From Nocardiopsis_C rhodophaea (GTDB lineage: Bacteria > Actinomycetota > Actinomycetes > Streptosporangiales > Streptosporangiaceae), in NCBI RefSeq assembly GCF_039530945.1, contig NZ_BAAAPC010000005.1, forward strand, positions 1 to 64,000: a DNA stretch of 64,000 bases, written 5' to 3'. Under the pieces are notes generated by a model. It worked only from the letters and a program-made list of their open reading frames with translations, was not told the DNA's origin and did not search any database. Below, one piece after another: positions 33,627-44,309 of this stretch (position 1 is the first letter of the stretch; each line of letters starts with the position of its first letter). Made by a program: the position numbers and the translations under genes.

Positions 33627-34622
33627 ATGAGCGGTTATGTCGCCCGGGTGCGGCATGACGACCTGTCAAGCCGCAGCGCCGAGTTCGATCTGCTGGTGAG
33701 TTCGGCGGCGCGGCGCTGGCGCGGCGTCGACCCCCTTCTACCGGTTCCCGCCCAGCCCCGCGCGAGCACGTACCCCCTGCTGACGGTCAGCGACGGCGCC
33801 GGGCGCCCGGTGGCCGCGGGGACCATGCGCTACTCCTGGTACCAGCCCGGCGAGCCGGGGCGCACCTGGGGCGTGCCCGACCAGCACTGGCTCACCCCCA
33901 TCGTCGGCGGCCCCGATCCCGGGGGCGCGCTCGACTCGCTGCTGACCCACTGGCGCGAGCAGCTGGAGGCGCTGCCCACCGGCACGGGCTCGGAGTCCGC
34001 GGCGGTGCTCACCTGGCCCTCCCGCGACGTCTGCGGCGTCCTCCCGCTGCAGCGCCACGGGCTGCAGCCCTACAGCGTCCTGGCGGTGCGCGGCTTCCGC
34101 CGGGGTGTTCCGCCGTCGCTGCCGCCGCGCGACGTCACCATCCGGCTGGCCGGCGCCGACGACGTCGCGCAGGTCGTCGGCCTGCTCATGGAGGAGCACC
34201 GCTACGAGGAGGCCTTCGGCGGGGTGTTCATCCAGGCCGAGACCGCCGAGCAGACCCGGCGGGTGGTCGCGCGGGCCCTGAGCCGCTCGCCCTCGTGGAT
34301 CTGGCTGGCCGAGCGCGGCGGCCGCCCCGTCGGCCTGGTGTGGGCGTCGCCGCCCGAGCGCGCCCACTGGGCGGCGCCGCTGGTCAGCGCGTCCCCCACC
34401 GCCCACATCGGCTACGGCGTCGTGGCCGAGGAGGAGCGCGGCCAGGGCATCGGCACCGCCCTGGTCAGCCAGGTGCACCAGGCGCTCGACAGCTACGGGA
34501 TCGCGGTCACCCTGCTCAACTACGCGATGATGAACCCGCTCTCCGGGCCGTTCTGGAACCGCATGGGCTACCGCCCCCTGTGGACCACCTGGGAGATCCG
34601 TCCGGCCCTCGCCCTGCGCTGA
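33627..34622 (+). CDS. GNAT-family N-acetyltransferase (two-domain length)
   Basis: A 331-residue protein. The C-terminal ~150 residues form a GNAT domain (DVTIRLAGADDVAQVVGLL; motif A GYGVVAEEERGQGIGTALVSQ). The N-terminal ~170 residues look like a degenerate second acetyltransferase-like domain that contributes to substrate binding in some actinobacterial proteins. ATG at 33627 has GGGGAG 6 bases upstream; an in-frame earlier start at 33585 is unlikely. The substrate is unknown. Confidence 0.78.
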   Translation: MSGYVARVRHDDLSSRSAEFDLLVSSAARRWRGVDPLLPVPAQPRASTYPLLTVSDGAGRPVAAGTMRYSWYQPGEPGRTWGVPDQHWLTPIVGGPDPGGALDSLLTHWREQLEALPTGTGSESAAVLTWPSRDVCGVLPLQRHGLQPYSVLAVRGFRRGVPPSLPPRDVTIRLAGADDVAQVVGLLMEEHRYEEAFGGVFIQAETAEQTRRVVARALSRSPSWIWLAERGGRPVGLVWASPPERAHWAAPLVSASPTAHIGYGVVAEEERGQGIGTALVSQVHQALDSYGIAVTLLNYAMMNPLSGPFWNRMGYRPLWTTWEIRPALALR

Positions 34623-34642
34623 CCCGTCCCCGCCCCGACCTT

Positions 34643-34708
34643 CCGTTGATCTCGGCGATATCGACCGAATACCAGCGAGTATTCGGTCGATATCGCCGAA
34701 ATCAACGG
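34643..34708. repeat. Complete inverted repeat of the 28-bp dispersed motif (copies 2 and 3)
   Basis: Two 30-base arms (34643-34672 and 34679-34708) are reverse complements with one mismatch and a 6-base loop. Each arm contains the motif found singly at 136-163 and 50943-50970. It starts 20 bases after the acetyltransferase stop. It could terminate transcription but has no T-tract, and its sequence identity to other loci indicates a repeat family. Confidence 0.85.
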
Positions 34709-34847
34709 TGTGAACCCCCGGAGGTGGGCGGCGAACCCCCGTTGACTAGGCTGGCGTGTGATGATCGGCACCATCCGCCGCGCACGGCGCGCGATGGCGG
34801 CCGCGGACGATGACGTCAGTGGGACCCGGGAATGAGGTGATCGCGCC

Positions 34848-35747
34848 ATGGCGGCCGGTCGGGTCGAGATCGTCGAGGTCGGACCACGGGACGGCCTGCA
34901 GAACGAGGACCGGGTCCTGTCCGTCGCGGAGAAGATCGAGCTGATCGACCGCGCGGTCGCCGCCGGGATCCGCCGCATCGAGGCGGTGAGCTTCGTCAAC
35001 CCCAAGCGGGTGCCGCAGATGGCCGGGGCCGAGGAGGTCATGGCCGGGATCGACCGCGGCGCCGGGGCCTCCTACATCGGGCTGGTGCTCAACCGCAGGG
35101 GCCTGGACCGCGCGCTGACCGCCGGCGTCGACGAGGTGAACGTGGCGATTCCGGCCACCGACGAATTCTGCCGCCGCAACCAGGGCTGCACGGTCGAGGA
35201 GATGCTGGGGGCCTACGACGACATCGCCAAGGCCGCGTCCTCGGCCGGGATGCCGGTGAGCGTCACCGTCTCCACGGCCTTCGGCTGCCCCTTCGAGGGC
35301 GAGACCCCGCCGGAGCGCGTGGCGGAGATCGCCCGCCGGGCGGCGGCGTCCGGGGCGGTGGAGATCGCCCTCGCCGACACCATCGGCGTCGGTGTCCCCC
35401 GGCAGGTCAGCGACCTGGTGCGGCGGGTGCGCGCGGTCGCCGGCGGCGCCCGGCTGCGCTGCCACTTCCACAACACCCGTAACACCGGCTACGCCAACGC
35501 GCTCGCGGCCGTCGAGAACGGCGTCACCGTGCTCGATTCCAGCGTGGGCGGGTTCGGCGGCTGCCCCTTCGCCCCGGCGGCCACCGGCAACATCGCCACC
35601 GAGGACCTGGTGTATATGCTGCACCGCAGCGGGGTGGAGACGGGCACCGGCCTCACGGCGCTCACCGACCTCGGCGCGTGGCTCGGCGCCCGGCTGGACA
35701 AGGCGCCCCCGGCGCTGCTGGGCCGTGCCGGAGCGTTCCCGGCCTGA
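34848..35747 (+). CDS. mvaB: Hydroxymethylglutaryl-CoA lyase
   Basis: Splits HMG-CoA (or a related 3-hydroxyacyl-CoA) into acetyl-CoA and acetoacetate, as in leucine degradation; 299-residue TIM barrel. Motifs are VGPRDGLQNE at the N-terminus, ADTIGVGVPRQV, metal ligands in HFHNTRNTGYANALAA, and the signature GGFGGCPFAPAATGN with the active-site Cys. The ATG begins MAAGRVEIVEVGPRDG. No other leucine-degradation gene is adjacent, so the exact pathway is inferred. Confidence 0.93.
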   Translation: MAAGRVEIVEVGPRDGLQNEDRVLSVAEKIELIDRAVAAGIRRIEAVSFVNPKRVPQMAGAEEVMAGIDRGAGASYIGLVLNRRGLDRALTAGVDEVNVAIPATDEFCRRNQGCTVEEMLGAYDDIAKAASSAGMPVSVTVSTAFGCPFEGETPPERVAEIARRAAASGAVEIALADTIGVGVPRQVSDLVRRVRAVAGGARLRCHFHNTRNTGYANALAAVENGVTVLDSSVGGFGGCPFAPAATGNIATEDLVYMLHRSGVETGTGLTALTDLGAWLGARLDKAPPALLGRAGAFPA

Positions 35748-35920
35748 TTGGGGGGCGCGGGTGGCGGTGCCATACCAGCGCGGGTGCTCGGCACTGTTAT
35801 CCTGGTGGCCCGTGGAGTCCGAGGTAGTGGCCGGTCTGAGGTCCTGCCGGCGACGGACGCCGCACGGCGGCCCGGAAACGCTCGGGCGCGCCGTAGCCAT
35901 TCGACCACGGGAGCATCACT

Positions 35921-37572
<1,652 letters not shown>

Positions 37573-37576
<4 letters not shown>

Positions 37577-38217
37577 GCGCGTCGGCGCGTGACGGCGCGG
37601 CGCGGTCGGTGAAGCTCGAAGACCAGCCGGAGCGCTGGACGGTCGAGAAGAGCACCGAGCCGTTCCGCGGTGACAAGACGGCGATGCGGGTGGACTGGCT
37701 GACCATGCCGGGCAGCGATGGGCCCGAGCTGGTGCGGCGGGAGCACATGGTGCACCTGGGGGCGGTGGCCGCGCTGGCGGTGGACGAGGAGGACCGCGTC
37801 CTGCTGCTGAGCCAGTACCGGCACGCCGTGGGGCACCGGCTGTGGGAGCTTCCGGCGGGGCTGCGCGACGAGGAGGGCGAACCGGCGGTCCGCACCGCGC
37901 AGCGCGAGCTGCTGGAGGAGGCCGGGTACCGCGCGGAGCGCTGGTATGAGCTGGCCGACTTCTTCCCGTCGGCGGGTTTCTCGACCGAGCGCATCAAGGT
38001 CTTTCTCGCGCGCGGCCTCACCGAGGTGCCGCACGACGAGATCGGCTTCGAGCGCATCCACGAGGAGGCCGACATGGTTCCGGCGTGGATCCCGCTCGAC
38101 GAGGCGGTGGCGGCCGTCCAGGGGGGGCGGCTGCACAACGGGGCCACTGTTGTCGGCGTCCTCGCCGCCGCGGTCGCGGCGCGCGACGGGTTCGCCCGTC
38201 TGCGTCCGGCGGACTGA
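37573..38217 (+). CDS. Nudix hydrolase, ADP-ribose pyrophosphatase-like
   Basis: A 214-residue Nudix protein. The Nudix box is visible as GLRDEEGEPAVRTAQRELLE followed by EAGY (residues ~95-118), with the metal-binding RE..EE. The upstream strand VRREHMVHLGAVAALAVDEE and downstream ADFFPSAGFSTERIKVFLARG resemble ADP-ribose pyrophosphatases, which also follow pyrG in other actinobacteria. It overlaps pyrG by ATGA. Substrate assignment is by similarity only. Confidence 0.9.
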
Positions 38218-38245
38218 CCAGGGGGCGACGGCCCACGCCCGCACG

Positions 38246-38277
38246 GCCGCCCGGGACACCGTCCCGGGCGGCTTTTT
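38246..38277 (+). terminator. Terminator after the pyrG-Nudix operon
   Basis: Perfect 12-bp stem (38246-38257 with 38261-38272), 3-base loop, then TTTTT. Confidence 0.92.
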
Positions 38278-38666
38278 CTTCGTCTCGTCCCCTCTCTCGC
38301 CGTCTCCCCGCCCCGTGGCCTGCCGGGAATCTCGGGGATTGGGTGGTGATTACCTGGATCGTCCGGAGATAGCCGGGAGATCCCGCCGTGTCGTGCCGCC
38401 GCGGCGCGCCGCCGTGTGGCATCATCGCGCTCGGAAGCGGCCGCGCGGTCAGGTGATGGTGACGGCCGCCGAACGCGCGGCACCCCGTCCCCCGTGCAGG
38501 CGGCGTCCCGCCACCGTGCCGGGGCCTCGGCGGGCGGGGTCGGCACCGGCGGCCGCCCGGCCACGTTCGGGCGACGCGTCCCTCGCGCCGTCCGGTGGAG
38601 AGCGGCTCACTCCGCCCGCATGTCACTGACAGTAATAAAAAAGTCACTTCGTGAAGGATCGGGGAT
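38278..38666. other. Intergenic region before xerD
   Basis: No supportable gene in this 389-base gap. Its right end (38624-38652) is unusually AT-rich, with AGTAATAAAAAAGTC and the small dyad TCAC-ttc-GTGA, a likely promoter or protein-binding site for xerD. Confidence 0.4.
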
Positions 38667-39665
38667 GTGATGGCAGCCGACGACGCGGCCCCCGTACTGG
38701 TGTCGGCGGTGCGCGGGTACCTCGATCACCTCACCGTGGAGCGTGGCCTGGCCGCCAACACCCTCACGTCCTACCGCCGCGACCTCCGCCGCTATGTGGA
38801 GTTTCTGGTCGCACGCGGGATCACTTCGCTCGGCGAGGTCGGCGCGGACGACGTCGCCGACTTCCTCCGGGGGCTGCGTGAGGGCGACGACACCCACCCC
38901 CCGCTCGGGCTCAACTCCGCCGGGCGCGCGGTCGTGGCCGTGCGCGGCCTGCACCGCTTCGCCCGCACGGAGGGCATCACCCACGACGACCCGGCCAGCG
39001 AGGTCCGCCCGCCCTCGCCGCCGCGCCGCCTGCCCAAGGCGATGACACTGGACGCCGTGGAGTCGCTGCTCGACGCCGTCGGCACCACCGCCGACGACCC
39101 CCGTGGGCTGCGCGACCGCGCCCTGCTGGAGCTGCTCTACGGAACGGGCGCGCGGATCTCCGAGGCCATCGGGTTAAACGTCGACGACGTCGGCCGCCTC
39201 GGCGGGACGGACGCCGCCGGCGCCAGCGGCGACGTCCTCGACGCGGACGTCGCGGTCGTGCGGTTCCGCGGCAAGGGCGGCAGGGAGCGGCTGGTGCCGA
39301 TCGGCAGATTCGCCCGCGCCGCCATCGACGCCTACCTCGTCCGCGCCCGCCCCACCCTCGCCGCCTCCGGCCGCGGCGCCCCCGCCCTCTTCCTCAACGC
39401 CCGCGGCGGACGCCTCACCCGGCAGGGCGCCTGGGCCGTGCTGCGCGCCGCCGCCGACCGGGCCGGCCTGAGCGAGGTCTCCCCGCACACCCTGCGGCAC
39501 TCGTTTGCCACACACCTCCTCGACGGCGGTGCCGACGTGCGCGTCGTCCAGGAGCTCCTCGGGCACGCGTCGGTCACCACCACGCAGGTGTACACCCTGG
39601 TCACGGTGGACCGGCTCCGCGAGGTCTACGCCGCCAGCCACCCCCGTGCCAACGCCGCCCGCTGA
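38667..39665 (+). CDS. xerD: Tyrosine recombinase XerD
   Basis: Site-specific recombinase that, with XerC, resolves chromosome dimers at dif; 332 residues. The N-terminal SAM-like domain (~10-110) includes HLTVERGLAANTLTSYRRDL. The catalytic domain has Arg in GTGARISEAIGL, HxxR in SPHTLRHSFATHLLDGGAD, a second His in LLGHASVTTTQ and the nucleophile Tyr in TQVYTLVTVDRL. It heads the xerD-parA-scpAB neighbourhood typical of actinobacteria. The start is GTG 38667 or ATG 38670, with AAGGA upstream. A ~25-residue Gly/Ala insertion (GGTDAAGASGDV) lies in the catalytic domain. Confidence 0.9.
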   Translation: MMAADDAAPVLVSAVRGYLDHLTVERGLAANTLTSYRRDLRRYVEFLVARGITSLGEVGADDVADFLRGLREGDDTHPPLGLNSAGRAVVAVRGLHRFARTEGITHDDPASEVRPPSPPRRLPKAMTLDAVESLLDAVGTTADDPRGLRDRALLELLYGTGARISEAIGLNVDDVGRLGGTDAAGASGDVLDADVAVVRFRGKGGRERLVPIGRFARAAIDAYLVRARPTLAASGRGAPALFLNARGGRLTRQGAWAVLRAAADRAGLSEVSPHTLRHSFATHLLDGGADVRVVQELLGHASVTTTQVYTLVTVDRLREVYAASHPRANAAR

Positions 39666-39849
39666 GCGCCACCCCCGGTCACGCATCGGTGACACCGTTG
39701 AGTGTCGCGTTGAATGAACCTGTGCCGAGGTTTTAGAGTCGCGGGCACGACGGTTCGATGCTGTCGACATATTGAGTTTTTCCGACGGCCGGTCAACCGG
39801 TACGGATGAAACGTCCGGCCACGGCCGGTTCGTAGGGAGGTCAAGGGTT

Positions 39850-40815
39850 GTGAGCTGGTCCGAGTACGACGGTGCGGAGGTGGGGGGCGAGGCCCCCGCC
39901 GACGGGAGCGGTCCGGAGAGATCGGCGATCAACCCGTGGGGGGAAACGCACAGCACGGGGGCGGCTCTGCAATCGAACAGACCGAAAGTGTGGTTTCCCG
40001 AGCCAGAGCCGTTGGACGACCACGGACCGGCTCGGATCATCGCACTGTGCAACCAGAAGGGTGGCGTCGGTAAGACGACGACCACGATCAATCTCGGCGC
40101 CGCCATCGCGGAGTTCGGGCGACGGGTGCTGCTCGTCGACTTCGATCCCCAGGGGGCGCTCTCGGTGGGGCTGGGCCGACTCGACCCGCGCGAGCTCGAC
40201 CTGACCGTCTACAACCTGCTCATGCAGCGCGACGTCACCGTCTCGGACGTACTGCTGAAAACCGACGTCGACGGCCTCGACCTCATCCCGAGCAACATCG
40301 ACCTGTCGGCGGCCGAGGTGCAGCTCGTCGGCGAGGTGGCCCGGGAGCAGATGCTGGGCCGGGCGCTGCGGCCGGTGGTGGACGACTACGACGTCATCCT
40401 CATCGACTGCCAGCCGTCGCTGGGCCTGCTCACGGTCAACGCGCTCACCGCCGCCGACGGCGTCATCGTGCCGCTGGAGTGCGAGTTCTTCGCGCTGCGC
40501 GGCGTGGCGCTGCTGATGGACACGATCCAGAAGGTCCAGGAGCGGCTCAACGAGCGCCTGGTCATCGAGGGGTTCCTCGGCACCATGTACGACCCGCGCA
40601 CGCTGCACGCGCGCGAGGTGCTGTCGACCATCATCGACGGGTTCGGCGACAAGGTGTACGGGACCGTCATCAACCGCACGGTGCGGTTCCCCGACGCCAC
40701 GGTGGCGGGGGAGCCCATCACCCGGTTCGACTCCTCGTCGGCCGGGGCCAACGCCTATCGGGAACTCGCCAAGGAGGTGCTGGCTAGGTGGCAACACAGC
40801 GGTCACGGCGCGTGA
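39850..40815 (+). CDS. parA: ParA-family ATPase
   Basis: A 321-residue ParA/Soj-type ATPase involved in chromosome or cargo positioning. The deviant Walker A is CNQKGGVGKTTTTINL, Walker A' LLVDFDPQGALSVGLG and Walker B DVILIDCQPSLG. The N-terminal ~65 residues are a disordered extension (Gly/Ser/Pro-rich). GTG at 39850 is preferred, with GGGAGG nine bases upstream; the open frame begins at 39772. No parB follows. The next gene overlaps by 28 bases and encodes a possible DNA-binding partner. Confidence 0.9.
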   Translation: MSWSEYDGAEVGGEAPADGSGPERSAINPWGETHSTGAALQSNRPKVWFPEPEPLDDHGPARIIALCNQKGGVGKTTTTINLGAAIAEFGRRVLLVDFDPQGALSVGLGRLDPRELDLTVYNLLMQRDVTVSDVLLKTDVDGLDLIPSNIDLSAAEVQLVGEVAREQMLGRALRPVVDDYDVILIDCQPSLGLLTVNALTAADGVIVPLECEFFALRGVALLMDTIQKVQERLNERLVIEGFLGTMYDPRTLHAREVLSTIIDGFGDKVYGTVINRTVRFPDATVAGEPITRFDSSSAGANAYRELAKEVLARWQHSGHGA

Positions 40816-41252
40816 CCCTGCCCGGCGCGGACGAACTGTTCTTCCGTCCGTCCGAGACCGCCGCACCCGAGCCCGCACCTCCCACACCGACAAGCCCGCC
40901 CACGGAGCCGTCCACCGCGCGCGAGGACCGCGCCGACGCGGAACCGGAGTCCAAGGCGCCCGCACCGGCCGAGGAGCCGGAGGCGCCGGGCCCGCGCACC
41001 CGCAAGACGCGGCCCAAGCGCGCGCCGCAGCCCAGCGGCCGCCAGCGCCACGACGAGAAGATCACGGTGTACATTTCCGCACCCGAGCTCCTCGCCCTGG
41101 AGCAGACCCGGCTGACCCTGCGCGCCGAGCACGGCCTGACCGCCGACCGGGGGCGGATCGTCCGGGAGGCCGTGGCCGTGCTGCTCGCCGACTTCGAGGA
41201 GCACGGGGAGTCCAGCATGCTGGTGCAGCGGCTGCTGGCGGACACGGAGTGA
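40788..41252 (+). CDS. Ribbon-helix-helix-like partner of ParA (hypothetical)
   Basis: A 154-residue protein. Residues 1-85 are a Pro/Ala/Glu-rich, then Arg/Lys-rich, disordered region (KTRPKRAPQPSGRQRHDEK). Residues ~88-150 read KITVYISAPELLALEQTRLT followed by two predicted helices, consistent with a ribbon-helix-helix fold (one strand, two helices). It overlaps parA by 28 bases, with AAGGAGG 10 bases before its GTG, so the two are co-translated. Inference: it may replace ParB as the DNA-binding partner in this operon. The family is conserved between parA and scpA in actinobacteria, but I know of no assigned function. Confidence 0.6.
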   Translation: MATQRSRRVTLPGADELFFRPSETAAPEPAPPTPTSPPTEPSTAREDRADAEPESKAPAPAEEPEAPGPRTRKTRPKRAPQPSGRQRHDEKITVYISAPELLALEQTRLTLRAEHGLTADRGRIVREAVAVLLADFEEHGESSMLVQRLLADTE

Positions 41253-41343
41253 ACGCGGACGGCGCCGGTGCGGCCCGCCGCGGGGAATCGCCGGGGCCGG
41301 GGCGGCGAGGTGACCGGGCACGCGCGGATCGGTGACACCCTAG

Positions 41344-42246
41344 GTGGATGAGCATAACCAACCCGGCCCCGGCGGCATGAGCACCGCGCAACCGGACTCG
41401 GGCGAGCAGGTGGCGGCCGAGGAGGTCGACGAGTCCGGCTTCCAGGTGCGCCTGGACAACTTCGAGGGCCCCTTCGACCTGCTGCTCGGGCTGATCTCCA
41501 AGCACAAGCTGGACATCACCGAAGTCTCGCTGTCCAAGGTCACCGACGAGTTCCTCGCCCACCTCTCGGCGCTGGGCGAGCTCTGGGACCTCGACCAAGC
41601 GAGTAACTTCCTGCTGGTGGCGGCCACGCTGCTGGACCTCAAGGCGGCGCGGCTGCTGCCGCGCGGCGAAGTCGAGGACGAGGCCGACCTCGCCCTGCTG
41701 GAGGCCCGCGACCTGCTGTTCGCGCGGCTGCTGCAGTACCGCGCCTACAAGGAGGTCGCGGCACTGTTCTCCCAGCGCATCAGCGCGCAGGGCCGGTGCT
41801 TCGCCCGGGCTGTTCCGCTGGAGCGGCGCTTCGCCGACGCGCGGCCCGACGTCTTCATCAAACTGGGTCCCCAGGAGTTCGCGGCCCTGGCGGCGCGCGT
41901 GTTCACGCCCAAGGAACCGCCCAGCGTCCCCGTCGAGCACATCCACCAGACCACGACCTCGGTGCGTGAGCAGGGCGGCCTGGTGGTGGACGCGCTGCGG
42001 GAGCACGGCGCCCTCACCTTCGGTGAGCTGACGGCCGACTGCACCGGTACCTTCGAGATCGTGGCCCGGTTCCTCGCCCTGCTGGAGCTGTACCGCGCCG
42101 AGAACGTCGAGTTCGACCAGCCCGAACCGCTCGACGAGCTGACCGTGATGTGGACGGGCCCCGCCGAGGGCGAGGTGGCCGTCGCCGACGAGTACGAACA
42201 GGCGAAAAAGGAGCGCGAGAGCGCGGAGGGCGAGGAGTCGGCGTGA
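41344..42246 (+). CDS. scpA: Segregation and condensation protein A
   Basis: The kleisin subunit of the SMC condensin complex, 300 residues. The core starts FQVRLDNFEGPFDLLLGLISKHKLDI, the hallmark N-terminal helix bundle that binds the SMC neck. The C-terminal winged helix (~220-280, GALTFGELTADCTGTFEIVARFLALLEL) binds the SMC head. The start is GTG 41344, or ATG 41377; neither has a good Shine-Dalgarno. The stop overlaps scpB by 4 bases (GTGA). smc is not in the window. Confidence 0.95.
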   Translation: MDEHNQPGPGGMSTAQPDSGEQVAAEEVDESGFQVRLDNFEGPFDLLLGLISKHKLDITEVSLSKVTDEFLAHLSALGELWDLDQASNFLLVAATLLDLKAARLLPRGEVEDEADLALLEARDLLFARLLQYRAYKEVAALFSQRISAQGRCFARAVPLERRFADARPDVFIKLGPQEFAALAARVFTPKEPPSVPVEHIHQTTTSVREQGGLVVDALREHGALTFGELTADCTGTFEIVARFLALLELYRAENVEFDQPEPLDELTVMWTGPAEGEVAVADEYEQAKKERESAEGEESA

Positions 42247-42860
42247 GCGTGAGCGAGAACACCGCGGCGGTGCCCCCCGGAAGCGAGGGGGAGGGTGACA
42301 CTGCCCACGTCCGATTGCGGCGGGACCTCGAAGCGGTGCTGATGGTGGTCGACCAGCCGGTCGCGGCGTATGACCTCGCGCGCGCCTTCGACCGGCCGGT
42401 GCGGGAGATCGAGGCGACGCTCACCGAGCTCTCCGAGGAATACACCGCCCAGGGGCGGGGTTTCGACCTACGCCAGGTCGCCGAGGGGTGGCGGGTCTAC
42501 ACCCGCCCCGAGTGCGCCGACATTGTCGAACACTTCCTCAAGGAGGGCCAGGAGGTGCGGCTCACCCAGGCCGCGCTGGAGACGCTGGCGGTCGTCGCCT
42601 ACCGCCAGCCGGTCTCGCGGGGGCGGGTGTCGGCCGTGCGCGGTGTGAACTGCGACGGCGTTATGCGTACCCTCGTACTGAGAGGCTTGGTCGAAGAGGC
42701 CGGGCACGACGCCGAATCGGGTGCGCTGCTGTACCGGACCACGAGCTACTTCCTGGAGCGCCTCGGCCTGCGCAGCCTCGACGAACTTCCCGATCTGGCA
42801 CCTTTCCTGCCTGACGACATCGAAGGTTTAGACGACACCGGTGAACACACCTCGCAATAA
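42243..42860 (+). CDS. scpB: Segregation and condensation protein B
   Basis: The KITE subunit of condensin, 205 residues, a dimer of tandem winged helices that binds ScpA. Conserved segments are LEAVLMVVDQPVAAYDLARAF, VRLTQAALETLAVVAYRQPV and SRGRVSAVRGVNCDGVMRTL. The GTG at 42243 lies within the scpA stop overlap; an upstream open frame to 42150 is ignored. The C-terminus overlaps rluB by 20 bases. Confidence 0.95.
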   Translation: MSVSENTAAVPPGSEGEGDTAHVRLRRDLEAVLMVVDQPVAAYDLARAFDRPVREIEATLTELSEEYTAQGRGFDLRQVAEGWRVYTRPECADIVEHFLKEGQEVRLTQAALETLAVVAYRQPVSRGRVSAVRGVNCDGVMRTLVLRGLVEEAGHDAESGALLYRTTSYFLERLGLRSLDELPDLAPFLPDDIEGLDDTGEHTSQ

Positions 42861-44250
42861 CTCACGGTCCCGCGGTGCGCGGGACAACGCCCCGCGCGGT
42901 GAGCGCGGCGACTCCTACCAGCCGCGCGGTGAGCGCGGCGGCTCCTCCCGCTCCGGCCCCCGCCGGGGCGACCAGCACAACGATCGGCGCCAGGGCGGAC
43001 GCGACGGCGGCGAGCGCGGTTCCTTCCGCCGCGACGATCGGGGTTCCTACCGTTCGGAAGGCCGTAGCGAGCGGCGCCGCGACGAGCGCGGCTCGTACCG
43101 CGGTGACGACCGGCGCGGCGACCGCGGCTCCTCCCGTTCCCCGGAGCGCGGCGAGCGCCGCGGCGCGGGGGCGAACCGTCGCGACGACCGCCCCGGCACC
43201 CAGCGGGACGAGCGCGGCTCGTACCGCCGCGACGACCGGCGCGGCACGGACGCGGTCCGCCGCAACGAGGGCGGGCGCGGCCGCGACGACCGCCGTTCCG
43301 ACCGTCCCCGTACCGGGAGCGGAGGGCGCGCCGCCCAGGGCGAGAAGCGCTCCTCCGGGCGCGGAGCCGCCCCGCGCGGCCACCGCGCCGCCGCCGGCGG
43401 CTCGTCGAAATCGGAGAACCAGCTGTCGGTCGCCGCGCGTATGCGGCTCCAAGCGCTGCGCTCCGAGTACGACCCGCGCGACGACGACCGTGGCGAGGGC
43501 CCGCGCGACACCTACCAGGACGTCCCCGGCGGCATCCGGCTGCAGAAGGCGCTGGCCCAGGCCGGTGTCGCCAGCCGCCGCGCCAGCGAGGAGATGATCG
43601 TGGCCGGGCGCGTCAGCGTCGACGGCCAGATCGTCCGGCGCTTTGGCGCCCGCGTGGACCCCGAGACGTCGGAGATCCGCGTCGACGGCATGCGCGTCGC
43701 CACCGCGCCCGACCTGCTCTACTTCGCGCTGAACAAGCCGCGTGGCGTCGTCAGTACGATGTGGGACCCCGAGGGGCGCCCCACGCTGGCCGACTACTCG
43801 GGGCAGACCGAGGAGCGCCTGTTCCACGTCGGTCGCCTCGACACCGAGACCGAGGGCCTCATCCTGCTCACCAACGACGGTGAACTGGCCAACCGGCTCA
43901 CGCACCCGCGCTACAAGGTCGTCAAGACCTACATCGCCAAGGTGCCGGGTCCGGTGCCGCGCGAGGTCGTCAAGCAGGTGCGGGAGGGCGTCGATCTGGA
44001 GGACGGTCTGGTGAAGGTCGACTCCTTCCGCGTCGTCGACAACATGGAGCCCAAGGCCCTGGTCGAGGTCCAGCTGCACGAGGGCCGCAAGCACATCGTG
44101 CGCCGGCTGCTGGACGCCGTTGGCCACCCGGTCTCCGACCTCGCGCGGACCCAGGTCGGCCCGATCGACCTGAACGCGCTCAAGCCCGGGACCATGCGCG
44201 CGCTGACGGCCAGGGAAGTGAGCGAGCTCTACACCGCGGCGGGCATGTAG
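42841..44250 (+). CDS. rluB: 23S rRNA pseudouridine synthase RluB-like, with long RGD/S-rich extension
   Basis: Pseudouridylates 23S rRNA. The C-terminal ~240 residues are standard RsuA/RluB: an S4 domain (GIRLQKALAQAGVASRRASEEMI, from about residue 231) and a catalytic domain with Asp in HVGRLDTETEGLILLTNDG and HEGRKHIVRRLLDAVGH. The first ~225 residues are low-complexity Arg/Asp/Gly/Ser repeats (RGERG, RRDDR, ERGSYR), a positively and negatively charged disordered region that could bind RNA. The GTG start overlaps the end of scpB. Such extensions are known in other actinobacteria but vary in length. Confidence 0.93.
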   Translation: MNTPRNNSRSRGARDNAPRGERGDSYQPRGERGGSSRSGPRRGDQHNDRRQGGRDGGERGSFRRDDRGSYRSEGRSERRRDERGSYRGDDRRGDRGSSRSPERGERRGAGANRRDDRPGTQRDERGSYRRDDRRGTDAVRRNEGGRGRDDRRSDRPRTGSGGRAAQGEKRSSGRGAAPRGHRAAAGGSSKSENQLSVAARMRLQALRSEYDPRDDDRGEGPRDTYQDVPGGIRLQKALAQAGVASRRASEEMIVAGRVSVDGQIVRRFGARVDPETSEIRVDGMRVATAPDLLYFALNKPRGVVSTMWDPEGRPTLADYSGQTEERLFHVGRLDTETEGLILLTNDGELANRLTHPRYKVVKTYIAKVPGPVPREVVKQVREGVDLEDGLVKVDSFRVVDNMEPKALVEVQLHEGRKHIVRRLLDAVGHPVSDLARTQVGPIDLNALKPGTMRALTAREVSELYTAAGM

Positions 44251-44309
44251 TCTCCGCGATGGGGGATGCTCCCGGCGGTTTTCCAGCAGCGGACAAAGGC
44301 GGGTGTGAC

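Noticed and set aside
38667..39665. Phage integrase instead of XerD
   Set aside because: Housekeeping context with parA-scpAB and a full XerD-type HTLRHSFATHLL and Tyr region favour chromosomal XerD.
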